Assembly (NCBI RefSeq): GCF_902686445.1
Contig: NW_025920106.1
Location: 1,054,001-1,118,000 of the forward strand
Length of the DNA stretch: 64,000 nt
Reading direction: 5' to 3'
Source of the DNA: Sciurus carolinensis
Taxonomy: Eukaryota > Chordata > Mammalia > Rodentia > Sciuridae
The notes below the pieces were generated by a model. It was not told the origin of the DNA and searched no databases. It was given only the letters and a program-made list of their open reading frames with translations. Numbering within the stretch: position 1 is the stretch's first letter; the number at the start of each line of letters is the position of its first letter. Below, one piece after another: positions 49,001-59,700 of the stretch. Both the position numbers and the translations under genes were made by a program.

Positions 49001-51268
49001 ACCTCATTGTGATCTCTGATTCATATATAATATCCTTTCTTTGACTTTTGACTCTTACACGATTCCCTCAAAATGACCTCTGACACTCACATAACAACTT
49101 CATTTTGATTTGTGACACTCAAATATTATCCTCAATTTTTCCTGTCACTCACATATTTCCTCACTGTGACCTCTGACACTCAGGTAGTAACCTCTGCTTG
49201 ACCACTGATGCTCACCAAATACCCACATGGTGACCCCTGAAGTTCACATTGTACAATAAGCATGACCCCTTATGCTCACAAAATACCCCCATAGTGACCT
49301 CTGACACTGAAAATATATCATTCTTGTGACCTCTGTCACTCAAAAAGTACTTTCAGTGTGACTTCAGGTACAATCATGATACTTTTACTGTGGCCTCTGA
49401 AACTGACATAATAACCTCACTCTTTTCTCTGATACTCATATCTCCTCATAGTGGCTTCTGAAACTCACATAAAATACTGAGAGTGACATAACAACCTCAC
49501 TGTGACTGCTGACACTGACATAATATAATTATTGCTTCCTATGATACTCACTTTACCTCCCTGTAGCATGTAACACTCAAATAATATCTTCACTGTGATT
49601 CTGATAGTCACAAAACATCCTGACTTGATTTCTGACATTCAACAATATCCTCACTCTAACATCTCACACTCACAAAATAAGCTCATTGATACCTGTGACA
49701 ATCAAAATTATCCTCACTTCCCCCTTGACACTAACATCATACCCTCCATGTGACATCTGACACATTATACTTTCACTCTGACCTCTGACACAAATGTCCT
49801 CCATTGGCCTCTATCACTGACATGATACACTCATCTAACAACTCACACTCACAGATTACCCTCACTGTGAACTCTAACCATTACTTAATACCCTCACTGT
49901 GGTCTATGACACTCATAAAATATACACTCTGTGGTCTCTGACAGACACATAATACCCTCCTTTGGCCTCTAACTCTGAAATAATATTCTCAAAATGACCT
50001 CTGTTACTCACATAATAACCTTAGTGTGACCTCTCTTTCACACATAATATCCTTACATGGACTGAGTCACTCACAGAATACCTTCAATGTATCCTCTGGC
50101 TCTCACATAATTCCTCTTCTGAGACCTGTGACACTCAAATAATATCTCATTGTTCTTTTTTTAGAAACTGACATAATACCTCTGTGGTCACTCATACTCA
50201 CATTATGTCCTCACTGTGATCTTTGACACTCACATTATTTTCTGAAATGACTTCTACACTTTCCTATATCTTCACTGGTCCCTCTGACACTCACATAATG
50301 TCCTCACTGTGACCTCTTTTAATCACAACATAACCTCAATGGGACCTCTGTTACTTATATAGTTCCCTCAGTTTGGATTATGATATTCACAAAATATCAT
50401 CCCCAACCTCTGACACTAATGTAATATTCTCACTTTGACCACTGACACTCAAATAATAACCTCACTTGATCTCATTCATATTATGCACTCAATTTGACCT
50501 CTGACACAGACATTATATCCTTAATTGGCCTCTGACACATAATAACATAAATGCTACCTCTGACACAAAATAAGTGTACTGTGACCTCTGGCACTCACAT
50601 AATACCCTCACTGTACCCTCTGACACTCACATTAATCCCCAGTTCTGGTCTCTGACAATCACATAATATACACATTTTGACCTCAGACACAGACTACTAC
50701 CACTCCGGTCCCTGTCATTTACATAATATCACACTATGTTCTTTGAAAGTCACATAATTATTTTCACTGGGTCCTTAACACACATAAAATATCCTCACTT
50801 TGACCTCTGACATTGACATAATACCCTCATTGTGATGTCTGAGACTGATATAATATCCTCTCTGTGAATTTTTGCACTCATAATGTGATCATTTTGGTAT
50901 CTGATACTGACATAGTATCTTCATTCTAACCTGTGATACTCACATAATACCCACAGATTGGCCTCCTATACTCACATATTACATTCAATGTGACTTTTCA
51001 TGCATGTAATACCTTTTTGTGACCTGAGACACTCACATCATGCTTGCAATGTAGCCTCTGACACTCATATAATATCCATATTTGGTCTCTGATATTCATA
51101 TAATAAATTCAATCTGGCTTCTGACACTCACATAATATTCTAACTGTGACCTCTGTCACTCACTTAGTATACTCACTTTTACCCATGATATTCACATAAT
51201 ATCATCATTTGGCATCTGAAACTCACAAAATGTTACCTTGAAACTCATATAATACCCTCAATGTGGCC
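46062..51268. repeat. Minisatellite array, unit about 32 bp, left block
   Basis: Some 5.2 kb of diverged head-to-tail units. The consensus read by eye is CCTCTGACACTCACATAATA followed by CCCTCACTGTGA. Units vary mostly from 29 to 34 bases, and neighbouring units differ by many substitutions, so this is an old array without recent homogenisation. About 160 units. Each unit carries stop codons in most frames, so there is no long open frame. The array continues beyond ERV-B at 55914. I do not recognise it as a named satellite. Confidence 0.93.
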
Positions 51269-51274
51269 TCTAAT
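51269..51274. repeat. ERV-B target-site duplication, left copy
   Basis: TCTAAT, identical to 55908-55913. Six bases is the duplication length typical of class II (betaretrovirus-like) integration. Confidence 0.85.
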
Positions 51275-51594
51275 TATGACCGCCCACTGCCTGCAGGCGG
51301 TGGGCAATCACAATGCGTACGCTTTTCTTGATCAAAGGAACCTAAAGGGCTTTATTCCACAAGTCTCAGACTTATATTGAGAACATCAGCCTATCAGAGT
51401 AGACTACCAGGAAAGTCAGCCTATCAAGGAACAGTCTCCAGGCAGATACCAGGATTGCCTCATGTACAACAGCCAACCAGAGTTACTTCCTAAAACTTGT
51501 ATATGAGTGCAGCTATGTCTGGCAAGCCGCCAGGTGCCATCTTAGAGATCAGGCCACGGTGCGGCTCTGGGGCCCTCAGAGCCCACCCCTGACA
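51275..51594 (-). repeat. 3' LTR of ERV-B
   Basis: About 320 bases, minus strand start TGTCAGGGG at 51594. A TATA-like CAATATAAG lies near 51375 and a polyadenylation signal AATAAAGCCC near 51353. The far end reads GGTCATA before the flanking duplication, so the usual terminal CA is followed by TA. Confidence 0.9.
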
Positions 51595-51614
51595 TCTCCC
51601 CCTTATTCTTTAAA
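51595..51614 (-). other. Polypurine tract of ERV-B
   Basis: The minus strand reads AAAGAATAAGGGGGAGA directly beside the 3' LTR, the primer for plus-strand DNA synthesis. Confidence 0.85.
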
Positions 51615-51759
51615 TAAAGAAAAGATGACTTGGGACCATGCCTGTCTTAGGTTGTCCATGACAAATTACATCCTTACCCGTCATTGGAATTCTGACCTCC
51701 AGGCGTCAGAACCCTGTCTTAGGTTGGTATGCATTTCCACAGATCTTACCCGTCTTTGA

Positions 51760-52446
51760 CTACTGGTCCAGCATGCTTAGCCATATTTGGGGGGATGTGC
51801 CTGTCTCAATGGCTGTCAAAGTCTGTACTATAGCCCGTTGATGACATCGGGCATCTTGGCGAGCTCTGATTTGGCTGCGTATAACATAGGCTATCCCTAA
51901 GCAGATAATAATCAGAACAGCTACTGTTCCAGCCCATTGTTTTGTCAATCCCAGGGCTTTAGATAACAAAGAGAACATCTTAGATACCGATGTAACTGAA
52001 CCCTGATGGCATTGACTCTGAGTATCACACGTAGATGACCAATTACCAGTAAGGTAGACAGAGAGATTTTTAGATAACATAACCACAGAACTAAGGTTAT
52101 TATAAGCAATAGGGGTGACACACACTGCTCTTAAAGGATAAACACATCCCAGTCCTAAAAGTTCTTGCAAGATATCCACTTGTTCTTGTAGTAAGTCCAC
52201 TCTTTGATTTACAAGGAGTATGCCTGCTGTTAGATGTTGGTTTAGGGTCTCTTTATTCTGTAAGGCTGCAGCTGATTGGCCAAGTGATTGTTGTTGCTGT
52301 CTGTATGGTTGTGTCAATGCTGCTGCTGCGGTTTCAGCTGCCACTGCAGAGACTGCTACCATGATGACCACGGCCGCTGTGATGCCAACACTGGCAATTC
52401 CACATCTGTAACAGAGACTGGGACTGGTAGGAAGGTAGGAACACAC
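51760..52446 (-). pseudogene. env: ERV-B env fragment: transmembrane subunit
   Basis: A 228-codon open frame with the layout of a betaretrovirus-like envelope transmembrane subunit, which anchors the envelope and drives membrane fusion. A hydrophobic, Ala/Val-rich fusion-peptide-like segment spans about residues 16-37, a Gln/Leu-rich heptad repeat 48-97, paired Cys at 101/109 and 140/146, N-glycosylation sites (NLS, NWS), a membrane anchor at about 172-189 and a short basic cytoplasmic tail. Most of the surface subunit is absent and the frame has no signal peptide, so no working envelope can be made from it. The frame remains open over its whole length. Confidence 0.85.
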
Positions 52447-52609
52447 ATTAAGACTGCCAGCGGAAACCTAGAAGCATTCCAACATTAGAGATAGCACAAA
52501 TCTGAAGTACAATTGAGAGAAGCAGTTGTTTCATTAGTTAGCAGAAACATAAAAGGGGGAAACACACAAACTGGGGTAGGTGGAAAGGTACATAGTTGAA
52601 TTGTTCCTC

Positions 52610-53145
52610 CTAAGAGACTAAAAAGAGATTGTAAGTTAGTTCAAGGGGGGAAAGGCTACGAGCATCATGGTCATCAGGAGTATGTTCAGCATCTTCATTT
52701 TGTTGGTCTGAGTTACTTATTGGTAGCGTTGGCACTGGTCGAGTTAGTCGCTCAGGAACCCAGATAGGTGATGTTTTATCCTGTGGAAGCACACAAACCG
52801 AGCCGCGGCTCCAGTAAAGCACTGGGTCCGGGTCGTTCCATTGTCCTGTAAGAACATCCTTCCATTTTAACGTCACTCTATCATGTTGTTTATGATTGCC
52901 ATGTCTCTCAGCGGCAGAGCGACCCTCATTATCCAAAGTTAAAAAATTTAAAATAAAGAGGCAAAGAGAAAGTTTATCTTTAGGGAACCTGAAGGTCTCC
53001 CCTATTCCCCCTTTTTGTTTATAAAGAGTATTTTTGAGGATGAGATGTGCACGTTCAACAATACCTTGTCCTTGTGGGTTATAAGGTATACCTGTGGTTA
53101 GAATTGTTTCAAATTTAGTGGGAAATTGGTTCTTACCAAATTTAG
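52610..53145 (-). pseudogene. pol: ERV-B integrase C-terminal remnant overlapping env start
   Basis: About 53100-53030 encodes GIPYNPQGQGIVERAH, the end of the integrase catalytic core including its catalytic Glu. The 52610-52936 frame continues with KWKDVLTGQW, RGSVCVLPQD and WVPERL, the integrase C-terminal DNA-binding domain, before sequence that fits the start of env. The two parts are in different frames (stop or frameshift near 52940-52980). Upstream the sequence joins the AT-rich cassette near 53146. Confidence 0.82.
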
Positions 53146-54165
53146 TTTTTAAAGAAAAATTTAGACTCTATAACGTAGTATAATACTCTAACAGTTGCTT
53201 AACCATAATTGTATAAACCCCTATTTTTAAGACTAATTGTTCTAAAGAATAAAACCTAATAGACACAAATTTAAGAGTAAATTAGTGTTTCTAAGAAATC
53301 CTTGTTATTTTACCATGTCATTTTACCATATAGATTAAACTTTGGTTTATATTAGAACATTAGTATTTCACCTTAGGAAAAACCTTAAATAGCTTTAAAT
53401 GTTTCACATACATACAACCAGCTTAGTTACATGCAAACTTGTTGAAACTTGCCCTTTACTTACGTAGACTTTCTTAGCGCTTACTTAGACCCTCATTTAT
53501 TTCATCACACAAGCACTTTCTTACCCAGAAACATTTCCTTTTCCCTTTTACTAAATATATTTCCATACCCAGAACCTTTATTCTCTATTTCCTGTTGACC
53601 CCTTTTTGTTCACATTCTGAAACAACTCTTATGAAATTTCTAAATTAAAAAAAATTACTCTATTTTAATAAGATTAAATATTTTGTTATTTATAGTACTC
53701 TACATTAACATTTTATTACTTTGACCACCTAGAGACTCTTGAGTTATTTTTAAGACATTTTACTTCTATTTGCTTACCCAATTTAAATTGAACCTCTTTA
53801 AATCACGTGAATTAAAAATATTTGGATCCGTTTTTAAATTTTAATTTTAGGAGTGCTCAATTTTGATACACACAAAACATGACATTAGACAGCATGACAT
53901 ACACATAACACAAAATCAAAGGACTTGAAACTTTATAGGTGAATCTCCATTGCAATGTAACAGATGTTCAAAAACTCTAGTTGAATAATAAAAAAAAATA
54001 GAACTGATCAAAAAGTCATGAGCTCAAAAAAAATTGTAGAATTCAGAAAAAACAAGAGTCCTGGGAAAATGTTACGGCCGTTAATTACTTTAGTAAAGCA
54101 CCATAAAATTTACTTTTGCTGGAGTTCAGGTAAGACTTTTGCTTTTTTTTTGGGGGGGGTGTTTG
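53146..54165 (-). other. AT-rich non-coding cassette inside ERV-B
   Basis: Nearly collinear with 1897-3160 of ERV-A: identical openings (AAAGAAAAATTTAGACTCTA) and closings (GTTACGGCCGTTAATTACTT), with one internal deletion of about 270 bases and a short insertion near 53477-53505. No retroviral frame on either strand. Confidence 0.8.
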
Positions 54166-54389
54166 AGACCTGTCTCCTACTGAGCCTTCAGGCTTTCTCT
54201 ATTTACATTTCAATGTAAGCCTTGACTGAGATTTGGATCTGAAAGGAGTTAAAACTTTCCAGCAGAAACTTGATGCCTAGGGCATTTTAACCCTTAATCC
54301 TGGTTAGTAATCAATTCAGGTTTGGATGCAGAAAATTGTGAAAGAATTATCTCCCAATATTTGTGGGGACTGGGGCTACTATATCATAC

Positions 54390-55214
54390 TCCTTACTAGG
54401 ATATGCCACTGATGGTTGGACTGGTTACTCCCTACCCACCGGTGTACGTGGAACCTCATGGCAGGAGGACTAGGTGGGCTGGACTGGGGAATGGAAGCAG
54501 AAACAGCTGAGTCAAAGTTGGAGGAGGAGGAGGGATTAAGAGGGGGAGAAGAAGGAGGCATTTGCAGCAAGAGCAGAGAAGCGCAAGAAAGAAGAGACTT
54601 GAAGATAAGGAATCCCTTTCCATCTGCCCACTCGCTCACAGATGTTGTGTGCCAATATCTTTGGTAGCCACAATCCACCTTCCCATGGAACCATCTTTCA
54701 TCCCTGCACAGGCCAATTTGTTATTGGTAATCATTCCTTCCCAAACTTACATTTTAACATTTACCTGGAAGGCCCTACAGGGAGGGGGGAGGTTAGAGTT
54801 TGTGAGTTTCTGGAAGGAGATGCAATGGGGAGGAACCGGCGGTTCTTTAGGCAACAGCTCTTTGGGGAGAAACTTGGAGCCCCCTTTGGGAGGTCCTGGA
54901 GAGAAGCAGGCCTTAAGGGTGGATAATGTAGGGCAGACTCCTATTGGGGGACCCTCCCCTAAACTGATTTCCCTCTTCCTAACAAATTGTTCCTCACACC
55001 CAGTTTCATTTTCCTTGTCTGTCTCTGATCTTATTGACACCCTTTCTGATGCTTTAGACCTTTCCTCTTTTATTTCTTCCAAAACCTCTTCCCCTTGTTT
55101 TATGGCCTCTCTGCATTTGGTTCGGGCTGTTTTAGTTTCAAGAGGAATTCCATTGGCCCGGAGCAAATCCTTTAAGGGATCTTCCATGTGCATTTGTGAC
55201 ATTTCAGTGCCCAT
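54390..55214 (-). pseudogene. gag: ERV-B gag fragment (matrix and proline-rich linker)
   Basis: Starts at an ATG at 55214 with MGTEMSQMHMEDPLKDLL, with Gly at position 2 as in myristoylated matrix proteins. A charged Lys/Glu-rich stretch and a Pro-rich part follow, open to 54747. The frame then shifts, and 54678-54390 reads a Ser/Pro-rich linker (SSPPLNPSSSSNFDSAV). Capsid and nucleocapsid are missing; the AT-rich cassette follows. No usable Gag could be made. Confidence 0.75.
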
Positions 55215-55291
55215 ATTTCTCTATTAAACTAACAATGCAAAGCACTTTAACTAGCAAAACAGAAGAGAAAGCACTTACAAACACTCAATCT

Positions 55292-55498
55292 TCGTCGCTT
55301 ATCCTGCGAACTTTAACTCCCTCGCTTCCCGCGAACTTTAACTTGTCGCTTCCCGTGAACTTTAACTCTGGCGCTTATCCAGTGAATGTTAACTCGTCAC
55401 TTATCCAGCAAACTTTAACTCTTGGCTTATCGAGCAAACTTTAACTCGTCGCTTACCCTGCGAACTTTAACTCCTCACTTACCCTGCGAACTTTAACC
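55292..55498 (-). repeat. Leader tandem repeat of ERV-B, 8 units of about 26 bp
   Basis: Eight copies of GCGAACTTTAACTC plus a CGTCGCTTACCCT-type linker, starting at 55307, 55331, 55355, 55382, 55408, 55434, 55460 and 55486 (spacing 24, 24, 27, 26, 26, 26, 26). It sits between the primer-binding site and gag. The two right-most intervals are near identical, suggesting recent slippage or unequal exchange. Confidence 0.93.
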
Positions 55499-55562
55499 TG
55501 GCCAGACTGTACTTTACTTTCCCTGTATTTACCTGATCAGTTTCTTCTTTATAACTCAAGGG

Positions 55563-55580
55563 TCCCGGGTTTCGGCACCA
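55563..55580 (-). other. Primer-binding site, tRNA-Phe type (ERV-B)
   Basis: Identical to the ERV-A site: TGGTGCCGAAACCCGGGA on the minus strand, complementary to the tRNA-Phe 3' end. Confidence 0.92.
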
Positions 55581-55582
55581 CT

Positions 55583-55907
55583 TATGACCGCCCACCGCCC
55601 ACAGGCGGTGGGCAATCACAACACGTACGCTCTTCCTGATCACAGGAACTAAAAAAAGGGCTTTATTCCACAAGTCTCAGACTTATATTGAGAACATCAG
55701 CCTATCAGAGAGTAGACTACCAGGAAAGTCAGCCTATCAAGGAACAGTCTCCAGGCAGATACCAGGATTGCCTCATGTACAACAGCCAACCAGAGTTACT
55801 TCCTAAAACTTGTATATGAGTGCAGCTATGTCTGGCAATCTGCCAGGTGCCATCTTAGAGATCAGGCCACGGTGCGGCTCTGGGGCCCTCAGAGCCCGCC
55901 CCTGACA
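55583..55907 (-). repeat. 5' LTR of ERV-B
   Basis: About 325 bases. Same signals as the 3' LTR (TATA-like near 55685, AATAAA near 55665). Near the U5 end it holds a perfect 10-bp inverted repeat, GCCCACCGCC / GGCGGTGGGC around a 4-base loop (55590-55613), with one mismatch in the 3' LTR. Confidence 0.9.
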
Positions 55908-55913
55908 TCTAAT
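55908..55913. repeat. ERV-B target-site duplication, right copy
   Basis: TCTAAT, matching 51269-51274. Confidence 0.85.
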
Positions 55914-57965
55914 ACTCTCCAAAATACCTTCAATGTGGCCTTATACACTTACACAGTATAATTGTCACCCCTGAAACTCACGTACTACTCTCACTATAGT
56001 CCAATAGAGTGACTTGGGACACTCATAATATCCTCAAACTGTCCCCTGATGTGACTAAATATCCTCACTGTGGCCACTGACACCCACATAATTTACTCAG
56101 TGTTGTCCCTGTGATTGACAGCATACCCCAACTCTAGCCTCTGACACTCACAAAGTATCCTTTCTGGGACAGTTGCCACTCACATAATATCCTCATTTTG
56201 TTCTGACACACATATAATACCATCAATGTGGCCTCTGACACTTACATAATACACATAATTAAACCTCTGACATTTAGTACCCTCACTCTGGCCTCTGAAA
56301 CTAAAAAAAAATACCATTAGAGTGGCATCTGACATTCACATAATATCCTCAATGTGGCCTATGACTAATAAGATACCCTCACTGAGGCCAATAAGACTCA
56401 CACATTTCACTCACTGTAGCCTCTGACACTCACATAATATCATCACTCTAACCACTGACACATAATATTCTCAATGTGACCACTGTAACCACTGTCACTC
56501 ATCGAGTATCTTCCCTGAGTTTTCTGACTTTCAATAAACATTGTCTGACCTCTGACACTGATACAATGTCATCAGTGTGTCCTCAAATATTTGTATAAAA
56601 TACTGTGCCTTCTGACACACAATATCTTCACTATGGTCTTTGACTCTCACATAATATCTTGTGTCCTCTGACACTCATAAAATACACTCACTGTTGCCAT
56701 GACAATCACATAATATCTTCCCTTGGTCTGACTCAAAAACTTCCTTCATTTTTACCTTGATACTTACATAAAACCCTGCTTATGGCCTCTGGCACTCACA
56801 TATAAACCTCAATGCAGCCTCTGACTTTCACATAATATCTCCACTGTGACCTCTGAAACTCATATAATAATATGTGCCCTCTCACACTCACATAATACCC
56901 TCACTTTGGACTCTCACATTCACATAATATCCTCACTATGAATAATTACATGCACATAATGTCCATACTGTAACCTGACTCTTACATAACACTCTTCCTC
57001 TGGTATCAGACACACAAAAAATATCCTCCATGTGGCCTCTTAAACTCACATTACACCCTCACTATAACATCTGACACTCAAATAAAGTCCTTATCTGGCC
57101 TCTGACATTCATATAATATCCTTAGTATGGCCTCAGGTTCTCACATATTCTTACTCTGACCACTAACCTTGACAAACTGTCCTCACGGTAGCCACTGAAA
57201 TCCAGATATTACCCTCAATCTGGCCTCTGACACATAATGTCTTCACTCTGACAGCTCACATTCACATAATATCTTTAATCTGCCTACCAACACTCACATA
57301 ACTTCTCAATGCCTCTGACACTCTGGTAACTACCTCACTATAGCCACTGACACAGAATATCCTGATGCTGTCTATGACACTTACTTATCCTCACTCTGGT
57401 CCCTTTTACATAATATTCTCCCTTGACTTCTAACAATCACATAATATCTTTAGAGTGACCTAAAATACTAACAAAGTATTTGCCCTGCATACTCTCAAAG
57501 TCACATACAATCCTCACATGACCACTTTTTAAAAAGTACCATTTATTTTTAAAGGTTAGCATGTAAATTACAGAAAAAATAAAAATACAAGCAAAGAACA
57601 AAGTTATTCATTTGCAAGCAGCTTACTCGGACATACCTTCCAGGTCATAAGTATACATACACATCACATTTTATGTGATTGAGATTATTGTGAGTATCAT
57701 GCTTTTCCACACATTAATATTCACCAAAGCAAAATCTAATACCTACCTCATTTGACCACTTACATTCACATAATATCAGAACTCTGACATGAGAAACTCA
57801 CATAAATATCCTCACTCTGGACTCTGACACACATATAATGCTTACACTTGACTTTTGACACTAATATAATATCCTCACTGTGGAACCTGACACTCACATA
57901 ATACACTCACTGTGACAAAAAACACTTATACCCTTAATGTGACCTCTGACACTCACTTAATATCC
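55914..57965. repeat. Minisatellite array, unit about 32 bp, right block
   Basis: Same repeat as 46062-51268, continuing after the provirus. About 55-60 units, becoming less regular to the right. Interrupted at 57528-57752 by an unrelated insert. Confidence 0.9.
57528..57752 (-). mobile_element. Insert resembling a 3' UTR retrocopy
   Basis: 225 bases with no minisatellite pattern, flanked by an exact 9-bp direct repeat TGACCACTT (57519-57527 and 57753-57761). On the minus strand it ends in AAAAATAAATGGTACTTTTTAAAAA, that is, a polyadenylation signal AATAAA shortly before an A-rich end. This fits a 5'-truncated processed copy of some mRNA's 3' UTR. Source gene not recognised. Confidence 0.6.
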
Positions 57966-59700
57966 TTAGTATGCACTGTGTCCTTTAACATAAACATAGT
58001 ATTCATACATTATAACTAATATAGTAGTTGTCCTTTGGCTTTAATGCCAACATATTATCAATCATTTTACATCCAAAATTAATAGTTTTCTCAATTCCTT
58101 CCAAATTTATGTAATATGGAATATGTGGCCTCTTAAACTCATATAAAAACTGTCCTTTGGTTCTGGGTTCATGGCTTACTGTTAAAGCACTTGCCTAGCA
58201 CAAGTGAGGCACTGGGTTAAATCCTGAGTAATACATAAAAAATAAACTAATTAAATTAAATTTAAAGAAGAATTCTGTTATTTTTTAAACCATCCCTTGT
58301 TCTTTCTATACTGATATTATATTCATTTTATACCAATATAACTGCTGTAATCACTATCCTCTGGCTGTTCATACTAAAATGCTTTCCACTCTATAAAATC
58401 TAAACCTAACAGAATAGCTGCCTGGCTTGGTACCCTTAATATAAATGTGATTAATTCATTGTGCCCTGTAAAACTAATAGCTACCTTGTCATCTTCAATG
58501 CTAAAGAAATATTCTTACTATTCCACACTAAAATAATATAGTAGATTCCCAGGGTCCTTAAAGATGATTATAATATCCATAGTGACCATCTAAAACACAT
58601 ATAATAGCTCCCCTGCAGACTTCAATAAAAATACAATACTCAGATTATGACTGTTCCATGCCCGATTTTTCACAGTATATGCATACAGTAGCATGGAAAA
58701 CTATACAAGAGCTGTTCTGTCCTTTAATATTAATATAATTTGTCTGATATTACAACATCAGAAATGGTTATCACAGTCATTCAGAGTACTGAAATACTAA
58801 TATAATATCCAAACAATAGTATTAAATATGAATATAGAAGCTGTGCTGTGGCCTCTAAATTCAATGTATTATTCATAGCCTAGTATCTAAAATGAATATG
58901 CTAACTCTCTTCTACCTTGAAATACTAATATGACATCCATAATATCACGTAAAAAATGAAATATATGTCATGTAGCCTTTAATATTACTATATGCCATCT
59001 TTTCCATAAATCCTGAAACCAATATAATAACTTACTTGTGGATTTTGATATTCATTTAATATCCTTGATAAAATATCTAATACTAGTAAATAGGTGTTCT
59101 GTAGCATTTAACATTAGCATATTTATATTGTACAATCTTATGCTTATGTATTTTTGTCATTATGTAATTTTCATGCATTATCATTAAAATTAATGTATTA
59201 ACTACCATGTTGATTTTAAGCCTAAGATGATATGGATACTTGGGTTTCTAAAAATGACCTAAAAGTTTATTTGTGGCTTTTAATAATAACATGATATCCA
59301 TACAATGACATATCAAACTGATATATTAGCTGCTTATTAATATTGATGTAATATTCATACTATGAAAAGTACAACTAAGATAATAATGGCCCTGAGGTTT
59401 TAATACTATTACTTTATCCATAGTATAGCATTTAATATTAACATAAGAGCTTCTATAGATCTTGGATATTGATAGAAGTGGTGTGTGATAACATCCATAA
59501 CAAATATAATAGCTGTTATGTAGTCTATTATGCAAAAATAATATCATAATAAAACACCACAAGTTAATGCAATATCTGTCCTTAGTTATTAATAGTAATG
59601 TAATATCAATATTACACCATCCAAAAGTGATATAATAGTTGTTCTGTGTACTGTAGTTCTATTATAGAATCCATACTATTATAGAATCCTCATGACTAGG
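57966..59700. repeat. Diverged tandem tract, period about 63 bp
   Basis: A GGCC/GTAGCCTTTAATATTAATA-like phrase recurs at about 58851, 58914, 58975, 59041 and 59104 (intervals 63, 61, 66, 63), with an intervening CATCTAAAACTAATATAATAG-like half. Each half resembles the neighbouring 32-bp unit, so the tract looks like an older dimeric form of the same family. Much more AT-rich than the main array. Confidence 0.7.
58155..58255 (+). mobile_element. ID-type SINE
   Basis: TTCTGGGTTCATGGCTTACT, AAAGCACTTGCCTAGCACAA and TGAGGCACTGGGTTAAATCC follow the ID body, with an A-rich tail (AAAAAATAAACTAATT). Diverged. Confidence 0.75.

Larger units (their letters stand above)
51275..55907 (-). mobile_element. 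ERV-B, class II (IAP-like) provirus inserted in the minisatellite
   Basis: Complete two-LTR provirus of about 4.6 kb on the minus strand. Order from right to left: 5' LTR, tRNA-Phe primer site, repeat-rich leader, partial gag, AT-rich non-coding cassette, end of integrase overlapping the env region, env transmembrane subunit, polypurine tract, 3' LTR. Most of gag, all of protease and reverse transcriptase, and most of env surface subunit are missing, so it could only move with proteins supplied by other elements. The LTRs differ at roughly a dozen or more positions by eye in about 320, so the insertion is not very recent. Confidence 0.9.

Noticed and set aside
46062..51268. CRISPR-like appearance (repeats of about 32 bp)
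   Set aside because: There are no unique spacers; the units are contiguous and all diverged versions of one sequence in a mammalian genome.
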